This document shows, one piece after another, positions 41,241-52,674 of a DNA stretch of 64,000 nt; positions within the stretch are counted from its first letter, which is position 1; each line of letters begins with the position of its first letter. The notes under the pieces were generated by a model. The model made no database searches and was not told the DNA's origin. It saw only the letters and a list, made by a program, of their open reading frames with translations. Origin of the DNA: Heloderma charlesbogerti (lineage: Eukaryota; Chordata; Lepidosauria; Squamata; Helodermatidae). Position numbers and translations under genes: made by a program. The stretch is taken from positions 558,001-622,000 of the forward strand of contig JANEZZ010001909.1 of NCBI GenBank assembly GCA_026122225.1, written 5' to 3'.

Positions 41241-41699
41241 AGGTGACAAAGAGGCATAAGAATATTATAAGAGCCTGCTGGCTCAGACCAAAAGATCCAT
41301 ATAGTCTAGTGTTCTGCTTCCAACAGAGGACAGAGGGATGCATCTGCTCAACTTATAGGGGAGGGCCCACTGTTTGATTCCCTCCCGTCCTTTTAGCAAC
41401 ATTACAGGCCAACCTGTAGCCATCTAAAAACAGTAGCAAAGACAGCTAGTCCACCCCCCCCACCTCCCCATGCTGTAATTCAAAGTGGACCTGGAAAGAA
41501 ATTGCCTTAGCTGGTATGTTCCCAGCTGAGAGTTATTGCTACTCCTGGAAATGGAGGTTCCATTCCCCCATCACTTTTGTACAGATGGGGACAGAGACAC
41601 TCACAAACCGAGGAAGAGGACAAGGATCACAGACTTAAACCTTGCTCTTACATAACAACTCCTTCACTCTGTCATCCCATTACAAACTGCAGACCTGGG

Positions 41700-41965
41700 C
41701 TGCTTTTACCATGTATATTTGTCTGTTTATTTAATGCATATACCACTGCCTTTCTGCAACCAGCCAAGAATTACAAGAATTCAGATAAGAATCATAAGCA
41801 AACATAATAAAACATTAAAAGCAGCCTTACACACCAAAGCAATTCAAAAAGGCAAATTAGAAAGATGTGTCTCCACCCTCTTCCTTAATGCAGAGGGTGG
41901 GGACCCCTCACAACTCCAGTGCATTCCAGAGTTTGGGAGCAACATAGGAGAAGACCCCTAGCAAT
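41700..41965. repeat. LINE-derived repeat with A-rich part
   Basis: 'tgtttatttaatgcatataccactgcctttctgc..aataaaacattaaaagcagcc..gtgcattccagagtttgggagcaac' is shared in kind with 46.3-46.6 and 62.74-63.17 kb. A (CCAA)n run lies at 42106-42137. 42150-42940 holds only a CR1 scrap near 42430-42475. Confidence 0.55.
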
Positions 41966-42949
41966 GTATTTCTCCCCTCCCTCCCTCTTTCTTTCTTTTT
42001 CTTTCGTTCTTACTTCTCCTTCTTCTTGCTTAACTATGTAGCTACATTTTTTTTCCTTTTGCTCTTTTTTGTTTTGTTGAAACGTTATGATAACAGATCA
42101 GTTATAAAACCAACCAACCAACCAACCAACCAACCAAAACCCAGATAGCCTGAAGAACAGCTCTGGTTAATCCAAACGCTTGCTCACTGGCAGCTTTGCG
42201 ACTTTTAAGCTGGTCTTCATAAGGGCATCACGCTACCATGGGTTTTAGACTTCATTTGAATTGTGGCAGAGCGGTGCAGGCTCCATGACAGAGCTATGCC
42301 AGCTCCAGAGTCAGAAGCAGTACACCAGTTTTGGGGAGGCAGCGGGGGGGGGGGGTGAGGACAGCAGCAGAACACAGCCTGCTAGAGGGCAACCTGGGGG
42401 CACCCAGCTGGCCACTGCAGGAAACAGGATATAGGGCTAGATGGACCGTTGGTCTGATCCAGCAGGTCTCCTCTTATGCGCTAGTATTTGCACTGCACAT
42501 TTCAAGGCATTATAGCGCCTCTCTTAGTCAGTTCTTACAACAGCCCTGTAAGGCAAGTCCTTCTTATCATTTTCATATTACGGATGTGGGCAGGGATGGG
42601 ACAGAGAACTAGAAGATAGCCCAAGGACACTGAACAGCCTGACTACACATTATATACTCCTGGTGCAAAAAATAGCCAGGCTTTTAATTGAAGTCTTTCC
42701 TGTAGGCAAGGGATGGGAAAGCTCCAGTATGCAGGCCAAATATGGCCTGCAGAGGGTCCCCATATGGCCTGCCAGATTCTTCCCTAGGCATGTCCACGAG
42801 TGTAGACAAACAAAGAGAGCTGGAGGAGGATCATGAAATGATTTTTTCCCCAGCTGGTAGTCATGTATCTGAGGAAGCAGGCTCTGTCTAGTCCACACAG
42901 ACTAAACCTGTTTGTCTTTCAGGTCTGGCTGCTACAAGCAGTGGAATGA

Positions 42950-43275
42950 GGTGATGCCAAAAGGACTGTACCGCTTTAGCCTGCACCTGTGGCATCACAT
43001 TTATGAGAGAATTGTACCACTTCAGACTGCAGCTGCAGCATCACATTTATAAAAGGACTGTACCACTTCAGGTGTGGAACCACATTTGTAAAAGGACTGT
43101 ACCGCTGTAGGCATGGAATCACATTTATAAAAGGACTGTACCACTTCAGGCTGCAGGCATGAATGGAATCACATTTATAAAAGCACTATGCTGTTGTAGG
43201 TATGGAATCACATTTATAAAAGGACTGTACCACTTCAGCATGCAGCTATGGAATCTCATTTATGAATGTCCCGTT
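42950..43275 (+). repeat. Tandem array of about 55-bp units with TATAAAAG
   Basis: Six to seven degenerate units of the form 'ggaatcacatttataaaaggactgtaccacttcaggctgcag..'. Unit lengths vary (about 45-60 bp). The phrase 'ggactgtacc' also occurs singly near 13320 and 18760, so the array was probably seeded from a dispersed repeat. It lies in the LRRN4CL 5' intron. Confidence 0.85.
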
Positions 43276-43579
43276 ATGTTAAACAACAACAACACCTTGT
43301 AGGTAGAAAACAAGCAGGCTGAGCAATAACCTTTCTCCCCAATGTGCTATTTCTTTACTTGCAGGGTATTCCCCCCCCCGCATATTTGCAGTCTAAAAGT
43401 AGTGTAGTCTGCTCCCCTCAATTCAGCATTTTACTGCATGCTGCTGCATGTATAGACCCAATCTCTGGTGCCACAAGACTCCTTTATGTTTGCTTCAACA
43501 GACTGGAGTGACCTGCCTGTCCCCGGCTGCCTGGCTTGCTGTATGTGAGCAGAAGGTGGAGGGTTCTAGTCCTGCTGCG

Positions 43580-43775
43580 GGAGGCACATGGGAAGATGCT
43601 GCTGTTCCTTATAGGAAGGGACCCCAGCTTAACAGCAGAAGATGTGTTTGGCACACAGAAGGCCCCAGGTTCAATGCCCGGCATCTCCAGTTAAAAAAGG
43701 ATCAGGTGATTGGGAGAGACCTTTCTCTGCCTGTCAGAGTAAACAAGACGGACCAACAGTCAAGATGGACCAACA
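43580..43775 (+). repeat. tRNA-derived-type SINE fragment
   Basis: 'gatgtgtttggcacacagaaggccccaggttcaatgcccggcatctcc' has a B-box-like ggttcaatgccc, followed by 'ggatcaggtgattgggagagacctttctctgcc'. It is the same SINE type as at 10.6, 52.3 and 59.2 kb. Confidence 0.6.
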
Positions 43776-43967
43776 GTCCAACTCGGACTAATGCAGCTTC
43801 CCTCTGGAACAGTCTTATCTCTCCAGCCGCTAATTCCTAATTTTGCCTGCTCCTCCCCATCCCCAGAGAAAACTAGCTGCCCAAAAGAAAGATAAGACAC
43901 GCATAAGAAAGCAAAACACAGATGGACGCCACGAGGCGGCACGCTACAACCCTTTCCATCCAGAGCC

Positions 43968-44185
43968 AGTGTGGTGTTGCGGTTAGAGTGTTGGACTGGG
44001 TCTTGGAAGACCCCAGTTAAAATCTCCTCTCGGCCATGAAGCTCACTGGGAGACTTTGGGCCAGTCACTGACCCTCTGCCTGACCTGCCTCACAGGGTTG
44101 TTGTGAGGATACAAATGGAGAGGAGGATCCTGTAAACCACCTTGGGCTCCTTGGAAGAAAGTGGAATATCAATGCAACAAAATAA
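43968..44185 (+). mobile_element. tRNA-derived squamate SINE (Sauria-type)
   Basis: 'gagccagtgtggtgttgcggttagagtgttggactgggtcttggaagacc..cctcacagggttgttgtgagg..ggaatatcaatgcaacaaaataaaaaa', a full-length copy. Confidence 0.85.
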
Positions 44186-44424
44186 AAAATCCTTCTCTGC
44201 CTGTTTTCAAAATCCCTCAGCCATCAGACTTAACATACATATATGGTGACCTTTTGGGGGATGGGTGGAGAGGCAACATGAAGAATCTGACGTGTAGCCG
44301 TGCTGTCAGCAGCCGGAGAGGCGAGGCTCGAACCAGGCTCAAAAAGAAGTGGCATTAACCCAGCGTGAATGGACTGTAATGGCAAGTGGAGGACCAATGC
44401 TTCAGTTTGAGGGTCTTCACTCAC

Positions 44425-44745
44425 CTGGCATCCTCAGGTGGATGGGGAAGTTGGCTTTCGGAGGCTTGGCAACAGAGGTGTTGGCAGAGGGTGTCCGAGA
44501 CAACCACGGTATTCAGACAGTGCCACAACCAGTAGCCAAGGTAGCCGATCTGTTGATGGAGGAGAGATGGTCTTTTCTTCTGGAATCACAGGGCTCAATG
44601 TACAGGGACCCCCAAAAGCTTGTGGAGGGAAGACAGGAGCTGCCTGCAGCCGTTCGGTTTTCCAAGCAATGAGACCGTGGGATTTGTGGCCAAGGAAACA
44701 GGTTTGCTTCACACTTGCCTGTTTCAGGAGCAGGAACACAGTTGC
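44425..44745 (-). other. LRRN4CL: Candidate non-coding first exon of LRRN4CL
   Basis: The sequence between a TATA box (44776-44769) and a consensus donor (GATGCCAG then GTGAGTG, exon end 44425) is free of recognisable repeats, unlike its surroundings. LRRN4CL needs such a 5' exon, because its coding exon starts with an acceptor 5 bases before the ATG. A 101-codon ORF inside it is not conserved as far as I can tell. Assignment to LRRN4CL rests on position and orientation. Confidence 0.45.
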
Positions 44746-44768
44746 CTCTTGTGTGGCTGCAGAGAAGA

Positions 44769-44776
44769 CTTTTATA
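44769..44776 (-). promoter_or_regulatory. TATA box, candidate LRRN4CL promoter
   Basis: TATAAAAG on the - strand (gtagggTATAAAAGtcttc), about 30 bases upstream of the candidate first exon. From 44780 to 45450 no repeat or gene is evident apart from a G-run near 45070. Confidence 0.45.
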
Positions 44777-45454
44777 CCCTACTCACAGGATGACCTCATC
44801 CTCTTCCCCCCTCCACAACCTCTTCCTCCTTCCCTCCTTTACAGCTGGGCCCAGCCAGTGGGAACGGAGCAAAACGCAGCCAGGGGTTGGGAAAACGCCC
44901 CGCTTGCTTGCCTTAGACAGCCACCCACAGCCCCCCTCCGTTGCAGGTGTCAACAAAGAAAACAAACAGTGCCTTATAAGGGGCTGTTCACAAACTCCTG
45001 GGCATAGATCCGCTCAGCTGAAACATAAAAAATCCCCTCTTCCTGGAAGAGAGGGATTAACCCAGAATTGGGGGGGGGGAGCTGACAGAGAGAGGGTGGG
45101 GACTTGGTCATAAGGCCAAGAGCAAAGGAGTATTCCTGGATGGGTGACAAGATAGAGGATACTCATCCCAGACGGACAGTTTTCCTGGTACCAGCCCAGC
45201 CTTGCCTGGGAGCCATATACACTCACTCAAGTTCTCCGCCACTCACTGCAGAATCACCAGACAGTCAGTCAGGCGGGGCGGGGCGGGGGGAGTGGGTCTT
45301 CTTCCATCAGAAGTGGAGCCAAGACCGTTATTATGCACACTTCTTTTGAAGCTGCAGAGGTGCTTCACACATTTTTTTTTAAATCAGCAGGCATTCTTAT
45401 ACCCGTTTTACAGACAAAGAACCGAGGTCAAAGATAGTGATGGACAATGCCTCA

Positions 45455-45795
45455 CGAAGAATGGTGGCAGGTCAGACCAAAGGCCTATTGCAATGGGAAG
45501 CCCACAAGCAGGACGTGAGTGTAACGGCACCCTCACATTCCCCAGCAACTGTCATACAGAGGCATACAGTCTAGAAGGTAGCCTTCGTGGCTTGTAGCCA
45601 TTGATAGCCTTATCCTACATGAATTGGTCGAATCCCCTTTTAAAGCCATTAAGTTGGCGGCCGTCAGTATATCACATGCCAGTGAATTCCACAGTTCAGC
45701 CATCTCCAACCTGGCGCCCTCCAGATGTGTTGGACTAGAATTCCCATCAACCTCAGCCATGGCTGGATATGATGGGGGTTGCAGTCCCCCAAAAG
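45455..45795 (-). repeat. CR1-type tail (reverse) plus palindromic element
   Basis: 45465-45690 ('ggtcagaccaaaggcc..cccagcaactgtcatacagaggcatac..aatccccttttaaagccattaagttgg') is reversed CR1 tail. 45695-45790 is a palindromic element copy ('ggcgccctccagatgtgttggactagaattcccatcaacc'). Confidence 0.65.
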
Positions 45796-46309
45796 TACTT
45801 CTTTTTCTCTGTCTGGTGCACAACAGTAGCTGTATCTCCCACCAGGCAAAGCCAGGCTCCTGTGCTTTCAGCAGCTGTGTGACAGGCAGATGTTCAACAG
45901 GCAAAACTTTCCCTGACTGTATCCCCATGCTGGGAGTAGCTTCCCCTGTTGTATTTATGCCCTTCGCACAGCTGTTAAAGGGATGAGGGAGGGAGGGAGG
46001 GGTGTATGATGTGTGGTGCACGTGCGTGTATGTGACAGAGAAAAATGGCAACGTTGTGCAGCAGAGGTGAGGCAATCATAAGAAGCCCAGTTCCAAGTAT
46101 CTCCAGATCACACCAGCTGACAGGAAAATGGCTAGGAGTGTAAAAGTCCTGCATTCTCACTTACTGATGACATCATTCCAAACGCGGAAGATTCATAAGA
46201 AAAAAAATGTACCTGTTGGTTCCCAAGTCATACTGGGCTAAATGACTGTTCTGGAACAGCGTTGCTTGAATTTTGGGGGGGTAAAACTTGCTGTACTGAT
46301 TTTTTAGTT

Positions 46310-46845
46310 TAGATATTTCTTTCTTTATTTACAACATTTATATACTACTCCACATCTAGACAATTTCTAAAGTGGTGAACAACAAAAGATAAGAAGATCA
46401 AAGATGAAAATTCCATATTAAATAATAAAAAACCAATACCAATAAAAACCATGGCTGGTCAGTCAAGGAAGGCTTCTTGAAATAAAGGTGTTTTCAGGAG
46501 ACGCCGGAAACAGCACCTGCCTGCCCTCCAGAGGTAGGGAGTTCCACAGAAAGGGGGCTACCACACTGAAGGCTCTTCTCCGGATAGACTCCAGCCAGGC
46601 CATAAGTCACGCAGGACCACCAGGAACATGCCCTCTGATGACTTCAGTGACCAGGCATGTTGGTAAAGGAACATCAGAAGAGCCCTGCTGGATCAGACCC
46701 AGGGTCCATCTAGTCCAGCATTCTGTTCACACAGTGGCCAGCCAGCTGTTGACAGGAAACCCACAAGCAGGACATCACTGCAGCTGCACCCTCCTGCCCA
46801 TGTTCCCCAGCAACCAGTGTACATAGGCAATTGCAGTAATCCAGT
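46310..46845 (-). repeat. LINE-derived repeat followed by reversed CR1 tail
   Basis: 46315-46665 ('tttctttatttacaacatttatatactactcc..gggagttccacagaaagggggctaccacactgaaggctct'), then 46675-46840 ('aacatcagaagagccctgctggatcagacccagggtccatctagtccagcattctgttcacacagtggcc'). Confidence 0.65.
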
Positions 46846-47099
46846 CTTGAGGTTACTAGTGTGTGATTTTTCATAATAGAAAACAACTACGTTCCCCTCC
46901 CTACAATTGCTTGAGACACCACTGCGGTCTTCCATCAGGCGCAGGGCCAAGATTGTCCTTGGTGTCGTGACTTGCAAAGGGCTTCTACACTGTCTGTTTG
47001 CCACAGGGTATCACTCCTGTTTTACAGATGAAGAACTGAGGCCACAAGTTACTCCTGGTTGGACTTTGAATCCATGGTGTGCAGGGATTGTTTTCTAGA

Positions 47100-49100
47100 G
47101 TTAATAAATAAATTGGAAGTAGTACGCACAACTCTTTTACAGTCCTTTTTGTTCAGATTCCTGAATCATAGTTCCTAAAATATTTCCCTTGCAACTGTGG
47201 GATAACCCTGCCTTTCACAGTCCTGCCTTGCCCATTCTGTCAAGGATGAGACCATGTTTCCGGATTAAATGGTGACATTTTTTGGATCCCCCTCACCTCC
47301 AACAGCTGCTGTACAGAGTGGAGCTCTACTTCCTATCTTCTTATCAGGGGAAAGAGACTGGAGGGAGCTTCCACTACAGTATGGGGCCAAATCCAAGGGA
47401 TATGGACAGATGACTGTATCCACCCTAGGGTGGCTGTTTATGCATTGCCAAAAGAGGACACCAACTTGCATAGTATTTTCATATGCATAGGTACAAATTT
47501 AGAAATAATTGATTTTCAACCAGCCTTGGACTGGACAGCCCATCAAAATAGAGGACAACTTTAAACAGAGAAGACTCCTCTGTAAATTAGGACACCTGGC
47601 CACCCCAACCCAACCGTGGATTAACATTTTAAGGAACATCTGGAGGGCCACCCATTCCCCACCCCTGCAGTAGAGGCAGCGCCACTTTTCAACTGATATC
47701 CCATTCCTCTCTCACATCACTATATCCACCCTTTATTCCAGACATAATATTATGTGATGACTACTGCTCCTTGTAAGAACAAAGGTGAGCTTTTGGGAAA
47801 CCCTCAGCTCCTCTGCAAGCAAGCTGGGTAAACAAGCGTTGCAAGGTCGTCACACCTTTCTAAGTAAAGTCCAACTTCTGAGCTGTTGTTCTGCCTGGTA
47901 CAGTTGCTATGCAGGGGGAATTTTATAGTGATGCTCTCCTGTTGCCGAAATGGGACAATGTAAAAAGAGGTTAGAAAAAAAAAGAGGCAAAGCTTTGTGT
48001 TCTATGTCTTTATACGTGTAGAAAGATGTTTCTGGAAATGCTTAAAGCACTCTAGAAATGCTTAAAGACACTGATTCCCCCCCCCCGCCTTTTTAAATTG
48101 CTTATTGACAGAAAGGAAAGATATTTTGCAGAGACCTTGAAGGCACTTTGCCTTGTGTTAAAATCCATTCTCTGTCACTTAACAAGAGCCATGGCTCTCC
48201 ATACAGGAAGACTTTTAAAATTTAGAAACACTTTTAATGTCCCACATTTCAAATCATTTTATTCTCAATTCACCCAGCACTTCTCAAAGATCTCCCATTT
48301 TTAGTTAAAAAAAATCCAGGGACTGGGAGAGAAAAGACTACCCGCCCCCCCAGGCTTAATTCACACAAGCTTAGTTAATAAATTGTTGCCTGAATGTTTA
48401 AGAATAAGCCAGTGGGGAGTGACTCTCTGGTGGGGAAACAAATTAAAATTCAGACAGAAATAGGACAGAGAGTAGGATTGAAGGGTTGTCGGTGGTTTTG
48501 TTTAAATCTGCTTGTGTCTAAATTTCTGCTGACTCATGGTCATCTGCTTCTGATTCAGCAGCAGTGTGCATTCCTGAACTAAGGCTATTTCCAGCGAAGA
48601 AAGAAAGGAAAAGATTTGGATGAGTATGAATTAACCATGAAACATCCAGTTAGCATGATTAAGCTTGAGAAAGCTCAATAGAACCCCACATTTGCTCATA
48701 CTGTACATGCCAATTCCATTCCACAAAGGCACGCGCGAACACACACACATTTTAGCTTTGCAGAAACACTTAGATACTGGACTTAAATTCCATTGAGGTT
48801 TGCATAATTTAAGAATGAAGGAGTGTATGTGTATTTTTGGCATACAGACCATGCAAAATCCTGGCTTTACTCAGAACCTGGTATTTGAGGTTTCGGTTGG
48901 CAAGGAGTGCGTAGGGAAGGAGGCATAAGTGAAAAAGGAGGCATTTGATAGAGGAATGTCTGGCAGTCAAGAAGAAGAGACAGGTTGTGTTTATGAGGCA
49001 TGGCTAAAGCATTCAGGGTTTTTTTTTTTAGTGTGGAAAACAGATGGGTAAAGGAGCAGAGAAAGAACCTGATGAAATAATGAATGGAACTGGAGACGAC
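47100..49100. other. Apparently unique, repeat-poor intergenic sequence
   Basis: Two kilobases in which I recognise no interspersed repeat, coding exon or RNA gene; A/T-rich, with short homopolymer runs. It lies between BSCL2 and the 5' exon of LRRN4CL, so it is a reasonable place for regulatory sequence, but nothing specific can be shown. Confidence 0.35.
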
Positions 49101-49104
49101 GGAG

Positions 49105-49510
49105 GCAGGACTGGTGCTACTGTTAGGCAGAGTGAGGCAGTCACTTCAGGAGGCAGCAAGGTGTCGGAGGAGAGAGCTGTATGCCACACAACCCACCCTG
49201 TGCCCCCTAAGCTAGTCTGCTGCCTTCAGCTGTGGTGGTGGATGCTGTCCCATCACCAGTGATAAGGTTCACCAGCCAGTCCAGTCTTCTTTCATACATG
49301 GAATGGGAGGGGAGCTTAAATAGGGACAAGCTTATAAACAGGGCCGGCCCTACCATTAGGTAGAGCTGCCTCAGTCGGCAAATGCTGGGGGAGAGGGCAG
49401 GAGGTGGTGGCAAGTGAGCCACCACCAGCGTCAAAATAAGATTTAGCTGTTGCCCTCTGCATATGGAATGGAGGACGCCATCTTCACCTCAGGCAGCAAA
49501 TGTCTTGGGC
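49105..49510 (+). repeat. Two family C copies in tandem
   Basis: Copy one 49110-49310 ('gactggtgctactgttaggcagagtgaggcagtcacttcaggaggcag..') and copy two 49340-49505 ('agggccggccctaccattaggtagagctgcctcagtcggcaaatgctggggg..'), both direct. Confidence 0.7.
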
Positions 49511-49684
49511 AAACAGGGAAAAGAGATTGTAGGCTTCGGACAAATGATGAACTATGATTTCACACACAGCGAATTATTAACTTTTTGGAATTCCATGAGT
49601 AAGCGACAGATGAGCACCTAAGTATCAGCTCTTGGGGCCACTGAAGGGAGACGAAACCAGCCACAGTGACCAAATGATTTTAAA

Positions 49685-49918
49685 AATTATTACATTTCTA
49701 TCCCACCTTTTTTCCTCCAAGGAACCCAGCGTGGCTTACATGGTCTGCCTTCTCTCCATTTTTATCCTCGCAGCACCCTGTGAGGTAGGTTAGGCTAAGA
49801 GTCAGTGACTGGCCCAAAGTCATCCAGTAAGGTTCATGGCCCAGCGGAGACTACAACCCGGGTCTCCCGCGTCTCAGTCCAACACTCTAACCACAACACC
49901 ACATTGGCTCTTGGGGTT
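49685..49918 (-). mobile_element. tRNA-derived squamate SINE (reverse)
   Basis: 'tttctatcccacctttt..tatcctcgcagcaccctgtgaggtaggttaggc..actggcccaaagtcatccagtaaggtt..agtccaacactctaaccacaacaccacattggctc' is a full copy on the complement. Confidence 0.85.
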
Positions 49919-50089
49919 TTTTTGGGGTTGGAGTGAGGAAAACCACACCAGCACAATGGTATGTGTTGTAGGGACGGAGATAGTCTTAATCTAATTGTTT
50001 TTCATTATTTTATGGAAGCTGCCCTGAGGAAATCAAATATATCCAAATGATGACAGAGAGTGCTCCTGAGGCAGACTGTTTGATGGGAG

Positions 50090-50310
50090 AACTTCTGAGC
50101 TGACCTTCAGCCTAACCTACCTCACAGGGTTGTTGTGAGGGTAAAACAGAGAGGAGAAGGACTATGTACACTGCACTGGTTTCCTTACAAGAGGGGAAAA
50201 GGTGGGATATAACGGTAATAAAATAAACTACTGTAGGGAAACAAGATGGTGGACTCGACGGGCCTTTTGCCTGATTCAGCAGGGTTCTTTTCACGTTCTT
50301 ATCCCTAAAG
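50090..50310 (+). repeat. SINE body and CR1 tail scrap
   Basis: 50105-50215 'cagcctaacctacctcacagggttgttgtgagggtaaaac..gtgggatataacggtaata' (SINE). 50225-50305 'ctactgtagggaaacaagatggtggactcgacgggccttttgcctgattcagcagggttcttt' (CR1-type end). 50310-50850 has nothing recognisable. Confidence 0.65.
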
Positions 50311-50845
50311 TCTTTTGGAAGAGTGTGGCTTTAAAACTTCAACACTTATAGATCAGATAAATGTGCTTTTAGCTCCCTAGTAAGGTTTCCAAACCAAATA
50401 AGCAGGAAGGATAGAGAGATGTTACCGTAACATGCTGACATTTCAGCAGGCCTGCCCACCACCCTTATTTCACCGAAATAAGCGGCACCAGCATCAGTGG
50501 AAGCAAAAATACAACACAATGTGGCTCTTGCAACAGAAGGTGGATAACCCTTCCAGAGCGTGTGGCACAACAGGGGTCACAACCACTACTTCCAGGGTGG
50601 AATTTGACATGAGGGTTACTCCTCGCCTCTGGAATGCAGACAGCCCTCCTTTCTCTCTTGGAAGAACATCGGATCTTTCCCCTCCAAGTTAAACTGAAAG
50701 AAATCCACAAGTTCAGTTGGGTGGGACCCTCTGTATACAAGGATTCTCAGGAAAAAAACTATTAATTGAAAAAGCAGCCGTCAACAGCCAAAGAACACAT
50801 TACGGCAATGCTGTTCCAAGCCAGCTTTCCATGAGTATTCCGTAT

Positions 50846-50849
<4 letters not shown>

Positions 50850-50936
<87 letters not shown>
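50850..50936 (+). repeat. (CT)n(CA)n compound microsatellite
   Basis: About 38 bases of CT followed by 48 bases of CA without interruption. 50940-51760 contains no feature that I can name apart from a C-run at 51168-51177. Confidence 0.95.
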
Positions 50937-50938
<2 letters not shown>

Positions 50939-51994
50939 TCCCCCAGGCAACCCAAATCCTGCACCAAGAAAACAGAGAATAAATTAGCCCAGCTGAACAG
51001 ATCCGCAAGCTAGTAAATTACAATATTGCAAGATGGTAACTGATGCAGATTGACAAATTATATGCATTAAGCAAGCTGAATAGATTTGCATCTCATTTTG
51101 CAGGATTTGTTCTGCGCTTGCTAGTCAGAGGAAAGCGGTGGGAAGAGCTAGGTAGGTAAATGAAGGCCCCCCCCCCCATCTCATTGTCTTATTCAGCCCC
51201 CATTTTGGCTTCAGGAGTTTCCAGCAGAAATTTTGCAGACATTTCACCCAACATATTTCCAAGCATGTTCTTTCAGTTTAGAGGGCTAGAAACTTGCCTT
51301 TTTTATCTTGAAAGCTTTAGAGATTCTCACAACACTAAATTCTGTGTGCAGTAGCACACACTGACCTCCCTCAATGTTGTGTCACATCCCTGCATCAAAT
51401 CCGGGCATAATTTAACTGGAGCTGGGCATATTGAGCATTTTGAGAATCTCAGCTTTTTTTCATCTTTAAGGCAAATTTCGACCCTTGTGGCTCAAAGTGA
51501 CCCAACAGGCTACTGTCAGGGGCCAGATGAATGCTGCAATTTGGTGCAAGTGCATGAAAAAAGCATGATGTGCAGTACTAATGCAGAATTCAGCCCCCTG
51601 AGAATATAAGCTTGCCTTTGTTTTTTTAAAGTTACGTTTCTAGTCCTTATGACTACACCCACACCCATACCAAGGACAAAATATCTGGATTTGAGAGAGC
51701 CAGAACAGGCCAAATAAGATTTCCATTGGCCAAGGGTTTGGCCTTTGGTGCCTTTGTTGTATTCTCATTATTATGATTTTCTTTTGCCTTTCAGGGCAAA
51801 AGCTCTCCCAAGGCGGCGTACAATAATAAAACACATAGAACCAATATTAAGAGCAATAAACCAGTAAGAACACAAACAGCAACAAGGGTTTCACCCCTCC
51901 CCAGTGACTTACAGATGCACAATATGTTATGAAAAATGACAGGTTGTAGGAGTTAGTTTGCCTGGGTGCAGAATTGAATTTATTTATTATCCTC

Positions 51995-52255
51995 TGAGTG
52001 ACACCTCCAAGAGAGGCTCGGAAAGTGATAGCAAGGGAGAGGGCCTTCTCAGTGGTGGCCTCCTGATTCTGGAATAATCTCCCCAGTGAGGCACACTGGG
52101 CACGAACACTGTCATCTTTTCGTTGCCAGGTTAAGACTGTCCTCTACTCCTAAGCATTTAATGCCAGATGAGACATTTTATAGCAGCTGTCTAAATACAT
52201 CTAGTATTTTATTGAAATTAGTGTTAATTATAAATAAATAAATAAAATGATGATG
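51995..52255 (+). repeat. L2-like LINE ORF2 end with (AAAT)n tail
   Basis: 'gggagagggccttctcagtggtggcctcctgattctgga' reads RAFSVVAS.FW, followed by 'ggttaagactgtcctctactcctaagc' and a 3' tail ending in aataaataaataaa. Confidence 0.65.
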
Positions 52256-52257
52256 AT

Positions 52258-52560
52258 GAATGGGGGGTATGGCTCAGTGGTATGCTAGAGGTCCCAGTCC
52301 CTGTCCATCTCCAATCAGAAGGATCAGGTAACAGAGCCTTCCCCAACCTGGTGTCCACCAGGTGCCTACAACTCCAGCTCCCATCAGATTTGGCCAGCAT
52401 GCCCAATGGACAGGAACGATGGGAGTTGAAGTCCAAAGTGTCCAGAGAGCACCAGGCTGGGGAAGGCTGAGGTGGCAGGGAAAAGCCCACCTCTGTCCAA
52501 GCAGGCAGCAGTGGATTAGATAGACCAGTGTTCCGCCTTGGTATAAAGCAGCTTCATTCC
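52258..52560 (+). repeat. tRNA-type SINE interrupted by a palindromic element
   Basis: SINE head 'gggtatggctcagtggtatgctagaggtcccagtccctgtccatctcc' to about 52330 and tail 'gtggattagatagaccagtgttccgccttggtataaagcagcttc' from 52510. The palindromic element occupies 52335-52470 ('aacctggtgtccaccagg..gggagttgaagtccaaagtgtccagagagcaccagg'). Confidence 0.65.
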
Positions 52561-52674
52561 CATTTCAGTAGGAGTGATGACACGGCCATGGTTACAAACT
52601 GCTCCAACACCAATTCACAGCAACAAGCAGCAGCATGACCTCAAACCCACACAGTCGCCGTACGCTGGCAGTTC

